64,000 nucleotides of DNA from Chloroflexi bacterium GWB2_49_20 (GTDB lineage Bacteria; Chloroflexota; Anaerolineae; Anaerolineales; Villigracilaceae), in contig MGMF01000017.1 of assembly GCA_001796335.1 (NCBI GenBank), positions 1 to 64,000 of the forward strand. The letters are read 5' to 3'. A model generated the notes under the pieces. That model was given only the letters and a program-made list of their open reading frames with translations. It searched no databases and had not been told where the DNA came from. A program made the position numbers and the translations under genes. Below, in pieces: positions 61,719 to 64,000 of the stretch. Each line of letters begins with the position of its first letter. Within the stretch, counting starts at the first letter, position 1.

Positions 61719-63221
61719 ATGAAACTCGTAATTGATATCAGTTACTATAATAGACTAAGTTCAGGTCAATGGGATTTGCTAGCCACGGTGTTGGACGGAG
61801 TAATAATCCGGTTAAGCTATGGCCTTTCGCAAGATACCATGGCTCAGAAGCATATTAATAATGCCAAACGCGTAGGCTTACCTTTCGCAGGTTATCACTG
61901 GGTGGACCCTACCAGGGACCTGAATAGCCAGGTTGGTCTTTACAAAACCACTGTGGAGAAATACAGACCTGCTTCTATGTTCAATGATTATGAACAATAT
62001 TGGACAGATTGGGCTGCTTATATGCGACAGGATCTGGCAACCGCTTATGCCTCCCGTTTCTCCTCGACGCAATTAAATAGCTATTTTACCAAATTCCACA
62101 ATGCATCAAAGAGTAAGTTAAATATCCCGATTGGTAGTTATTCAGCTGACTGGTTCATAAGAAAATATTCTCCAGCATTGGGCAGTTGGATGACAAAGTC
62201 AAATTATTGGGAAGCCCGCTACTTGCGCTATTATAATGCTGCCTGGTGGACAGCCAAACAAAAAGAACTTGGCAAGGATTTTGATATAAAAAAAATAAAA
62301 GAGATTGCTAAGCAAGCCCAAATAGTGAATGGGATCGGTCGCCAATTTGAAAGCTATATTCAGGTGAAAGGACTGAGTGAGAATATCGGCTATCACCTTG
62401 ACTGGAATGTTTTTACTGACGAAGGCTTTTATCAGATGTTTGGGGTTGATCCAAAGGATGAGGAAGAACCAACCCCCGTTGAACCTGATGTTTATGTGGT
62501 TGTATCCGAGAAGGTTGGCAGCCAGGCATTAAGGTTGCGGGCACAGCCCAACACTATGGCAGCTGTATTGGCCGGTGAGGTTGCAGGAACGAAATTAAAG
62601 ATTATGGAAGATACCCAACTTGCCAAGCCAAAAATCGGGGTGATTGGCCAATGGCTGGATGTTATGGATCCGCAAAGCCAGCAGGGTTTTGTGGCAGCCT
62701 GGTTTGTGGATTTGGTGCCCTCGGAAGTTCCACAACCGCCCCCGTCTTCTCCACCTGCTGAATTATTTGTGGCTGTTACCCCTGAAGTTGGTACCTTGGG
62801 TTTGCGTTTACGTTCCCAACCAAATACAACCTCGGCCACACTGGCTGGTGAAGCTGTGGGAACCAAGCTAAAAGTACTTGAACCAATCGATAAGGCAGCT
62901 ACAAAGATCGGTATAGATGGACAGTGGCTAAATGTTTCTGATCCTAAAGGGATGGTGGGATACGTGGCAGCCAGATATGTGGCGAAAGTTGATCAACCTG
63001 AGCCAGTTATAGAACCCCCTCCTGAAGCAGTATCACCCCCAGGATTGATTGAACAGAAATACAAGGTCGTTGCCTCAGCTATTTGGATACGCGATAAACC
63101 AGATGGTAACAAAATTGGTTACTTATGGAAAAATGAGATCATCACTGTAACCGAAATTGCCGATAAGTGGGCGTATTTTGGCAAAGGTTGGGTGCCTATG
63201 ACTTATCTTGTTCCGGTATAA
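61719..63221 (+). CDS. GH25-type lysozyme-like protein with C-terminal SH3-type domains
   Basis: A 500-residue protein. Residues 1 to about 245 form a GH25 (Chalaropsis lysozyme-like) domain: MKLVIDISYYNRLSSGQW with Asp6, and the DxE pair in FNDYEQYW (Asp90, Glu92), the presumed catalytic acid region. Proline-rich linkers (EEEPTPVEPD, VPQPPPSSPPAE, EPPPEA) separate three SH3b-like repeats near residues 255-335, 350-430 and 445-500 (SQALRLRAQPNTMAAVLAGE, TLGLRLRSQPNTTSATLAGE). No signal peptide is seen, so export is unclear. Cell-wall muramidase activity and binding are inferred. Its end overlaps the convergent downstream gene by 19 bases. Confidence 0.9.
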   Translation: MKLVIDISYYNRLSSGQWDLLATVLDGVIIRLSYGLSQDTMAQKHINNAKRVGLPFAGYHWVDPTRDLNSQVGLYKTTVEKYRPASMFNDYEQYWTDWAAYMRQDLATAYASRFSSTQLNSYFTKFHNASKSKLNIPIGSYSADWFIRKYSPALGSWMTKSNYWEARYLRYYNAAWWTAKQKELGKDFDIKKIKEIAKQAQIVNGIGRQFESYIQVKGLSENIGYHLDWNVFTDEGFYQMFGVDPKDEEEPTPVEPDVYVVVSEKVGSQALRLRAQPNTMAAVLAGEVAGTKLKIMEDTQLAKPKIGVIGQWLDVMDPQSQQGFVAAWFVDLVPSEVPQPPPSSPPAELFVAVTPEVGTLGLRLRSQPNTTSATLAGEAVGTKLKVLEPIDKAATKIGIDGQWLNVSDPKGMVGYVAARYVAKVDQPEPVIEPPPEAVSPPGLIEQKYKVVASAIWIRDKPDGNKIGYLWKNEIITVTEIADKWAYFGKGWVPMTYLVPV

Positions 63222-64000
63222 GCAGATGCAAAAAGCGCCGGTTGCCCTCCTGTGTGCCAAAATAACACACGGTCAGATTTTCTGAAGTAACCTTTGTTTA
63301 CCAGGTCTAATAAACCACCAGCCGCGCGCCCGGTGTAGACCGGGTCCAGCAATAGTCCTTCATATTCTGCGAACAATTTTATGGCATTCTTTTCCAGGTC
63401 AGTGAATATTCCGTAACCTGCCTTGCAATAGTCCGCGTTGACTAGAATATCATCCGGCAGAAAATTGTGGGGCTTATTTTCCAATTCCGAGATAGCTGAT
63501 GCCAATTGTGCTACAGAAGCCTGGAGTTTTTCCCTGGGTTCGTCAATGCTGATACCCAGAATTTTTCCTTTGTAACCAAACAGGTGCGCTCCACTGGCAA
63601 GCCCTGCCTGGGTTCCTCCGGACGAGGAAGCAAAAATGATCCAATCCACTGGTACATTCTGTGAAATGAACTCCTGCATGGCATATGCATAACCCATTGA
63701 CCCAATCGGGCTTGAGCCGCCATAAGGAACAAGGTAAGGTGCCTTACCCGAGGCCGCGAGATGATCGAAAGTTTGTTGCAATACGCGCTCACGATAAGAC
63801 CTATCATCCACCCATATGATTTTAGCGCCAAAGAGCTCATCCAATAGAAGGTTAGCGCTGGGGAAGGCAGGTTTCTTACCGGTCAGGACCAGGACGCAAG
63901 CCATCCCAAAGCGCGCAGCTGCAGCCGCTGTTTGACGGCAATGGTTGGATTGTACCGCGCCAGCTGTAAGGAGGGTTTTTGCATCTCTGGAGAGAGCATC
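63203..64000 (-). CDS. PLP-dependent D-cysteine desulfhydrase/ACC deaminase family enzyme (5' end missing)
   Basis: The frame runs out of the window; 265 codons are present. The first residues read DALSRDAKTLLTAGAVQSNH with CRQTAAAAARFGM next, the fold-II PLP enzyme motif GAVQSNHCRQTAAAAA. FYYGGSSPIGSMGYAYAMQE-like segment is here YGGSSPIGSMGYAYAMQEF, and FASSSGGTQAGLASGAHLFG binds the cofactor phosphate. This family includes D-cysteine desulfhydrase and 1-aminocyclopropane-1-carboxylate deaminase; specificity cannot be told here. The PLP lysine lies upstream of the window. An internal ATG at 63904 is not the start. Confidence 0.9.
   Translation of the reverse strand, partial: DALSRDAKTLLTAGAVQSNHCRQTAAAAARFGMACVLVLTGKKPAFPSANLLLDELFGAKIIWVDDRSYRERVLQQTFDHLAASGKAPYLVPYGGSSPIGSMGYAYAMQEFISQNVPVDWIIFASSSGGTQAGLASGAHLFGYKGKILGISIDEPREKLQASVAQLASAISELENKPHNFLPDDILVNADYCKAGYGIFTDLEKNAIKLFAEYEGLLLDPVYTGRAAGGLLDLVNKGYFRKSDRVLFWHTGGQPALFASAYTGTR

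Noticed and set aside
1-64000. CRISPR arrays, insertion sequences, integrases, rRNA and tRNA genes
   Set aside because: None could be identified: no regularly spaced repeat, no transposase or integrase frame, and no tRNA-like sequence in the gaps.

Overview
The window is a 64 kb bacterial chromosome segment of moderate GC. Gene content and protein style suggest a Chloroflexota (Anaerolineae-like) anaerobe or facultative anaerobe: zinc-type S14, S4, L36 and a zinc-ribbon L24, a B12-dependent ribonucleotide reductase with NrdR, SelA, and several Thr/Pro-rich secreted or anchored proteins. The taxonomic call is inference. No mobile element, CRISPR array, rRNA or tRNA gene was seen.

Region 1 (1-18616, all plus strand) is the tail of tuf followed by a nearly complete S10-spc-alpha ribosomal supercluster. 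It holds rpsJ through rplO, secY, adk, map, rpmJ, rpsM/K/D, rpoA, rplQ, truA, rplM and rpsI, then a yabN-type methylase-MazG fusion. infA is missing from its usual place between map and rpmJ. The rpsJ-rplC gap carries competing complementary segments that may be an autoregulatory leader. Region 2 (18765-36150) holds an AT-rich minus-strand multi-span membrane protein (putative GT-C glycosyltransferase) and a prolyl oligopeptidase. On the plus strand follow nrdR-nrdJ, a deoxynucleoside kinase, a YceD-family gene with the principal sigma factor, metG behind an attenuator-like leader, a DUF4230-like anchored protein, and an oxidative pentose phosphate operon (pgl-gnd-zwf).

Region 3 (36435-45797) is the most distinctive part: a multiheme cytochrome locus. 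One plus-strand operon encodes a bitopic ten-motif cytochrome, a cytochrome b-type membrane subunit, a NapC/NirT-type ten-motif cytochrome, a membrane-anchored TPR protein, a membrane-anchored NHL beta-propeller and a secreted seven-heme cytochrome. A convergent gene encodes a six-heme lipoprotein with a collagen-like Gly-X-Y stalk. No recognisable terminal reductase is present. Together they look like a quinol-oxidising entry module plus a cell-surface electron conduit.

Region 4 (46017-64000) has pncC, a repeat-rich spacer, uvrC, a 51-residue membrane protein, prfA, a VIT/vWA secreted protein, prmC-tsaC, and a convergent minus operon (four-helix membrane protein, selA, an M24 peptidase, tsaD). 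It ends with an unexplained structured intergenic segment, a PAS-GAF-GGDEF-EAL protein, a GH25/SH3 lysozyme-like protein, and the truncated 5'-incomplete gene of a PLP-dependent D-cysteine desulfhydrase/ACC deaminase family enzyme. The prfA-prmC-tsaC-tsaD group links translation termination and t6A tRNA modification.
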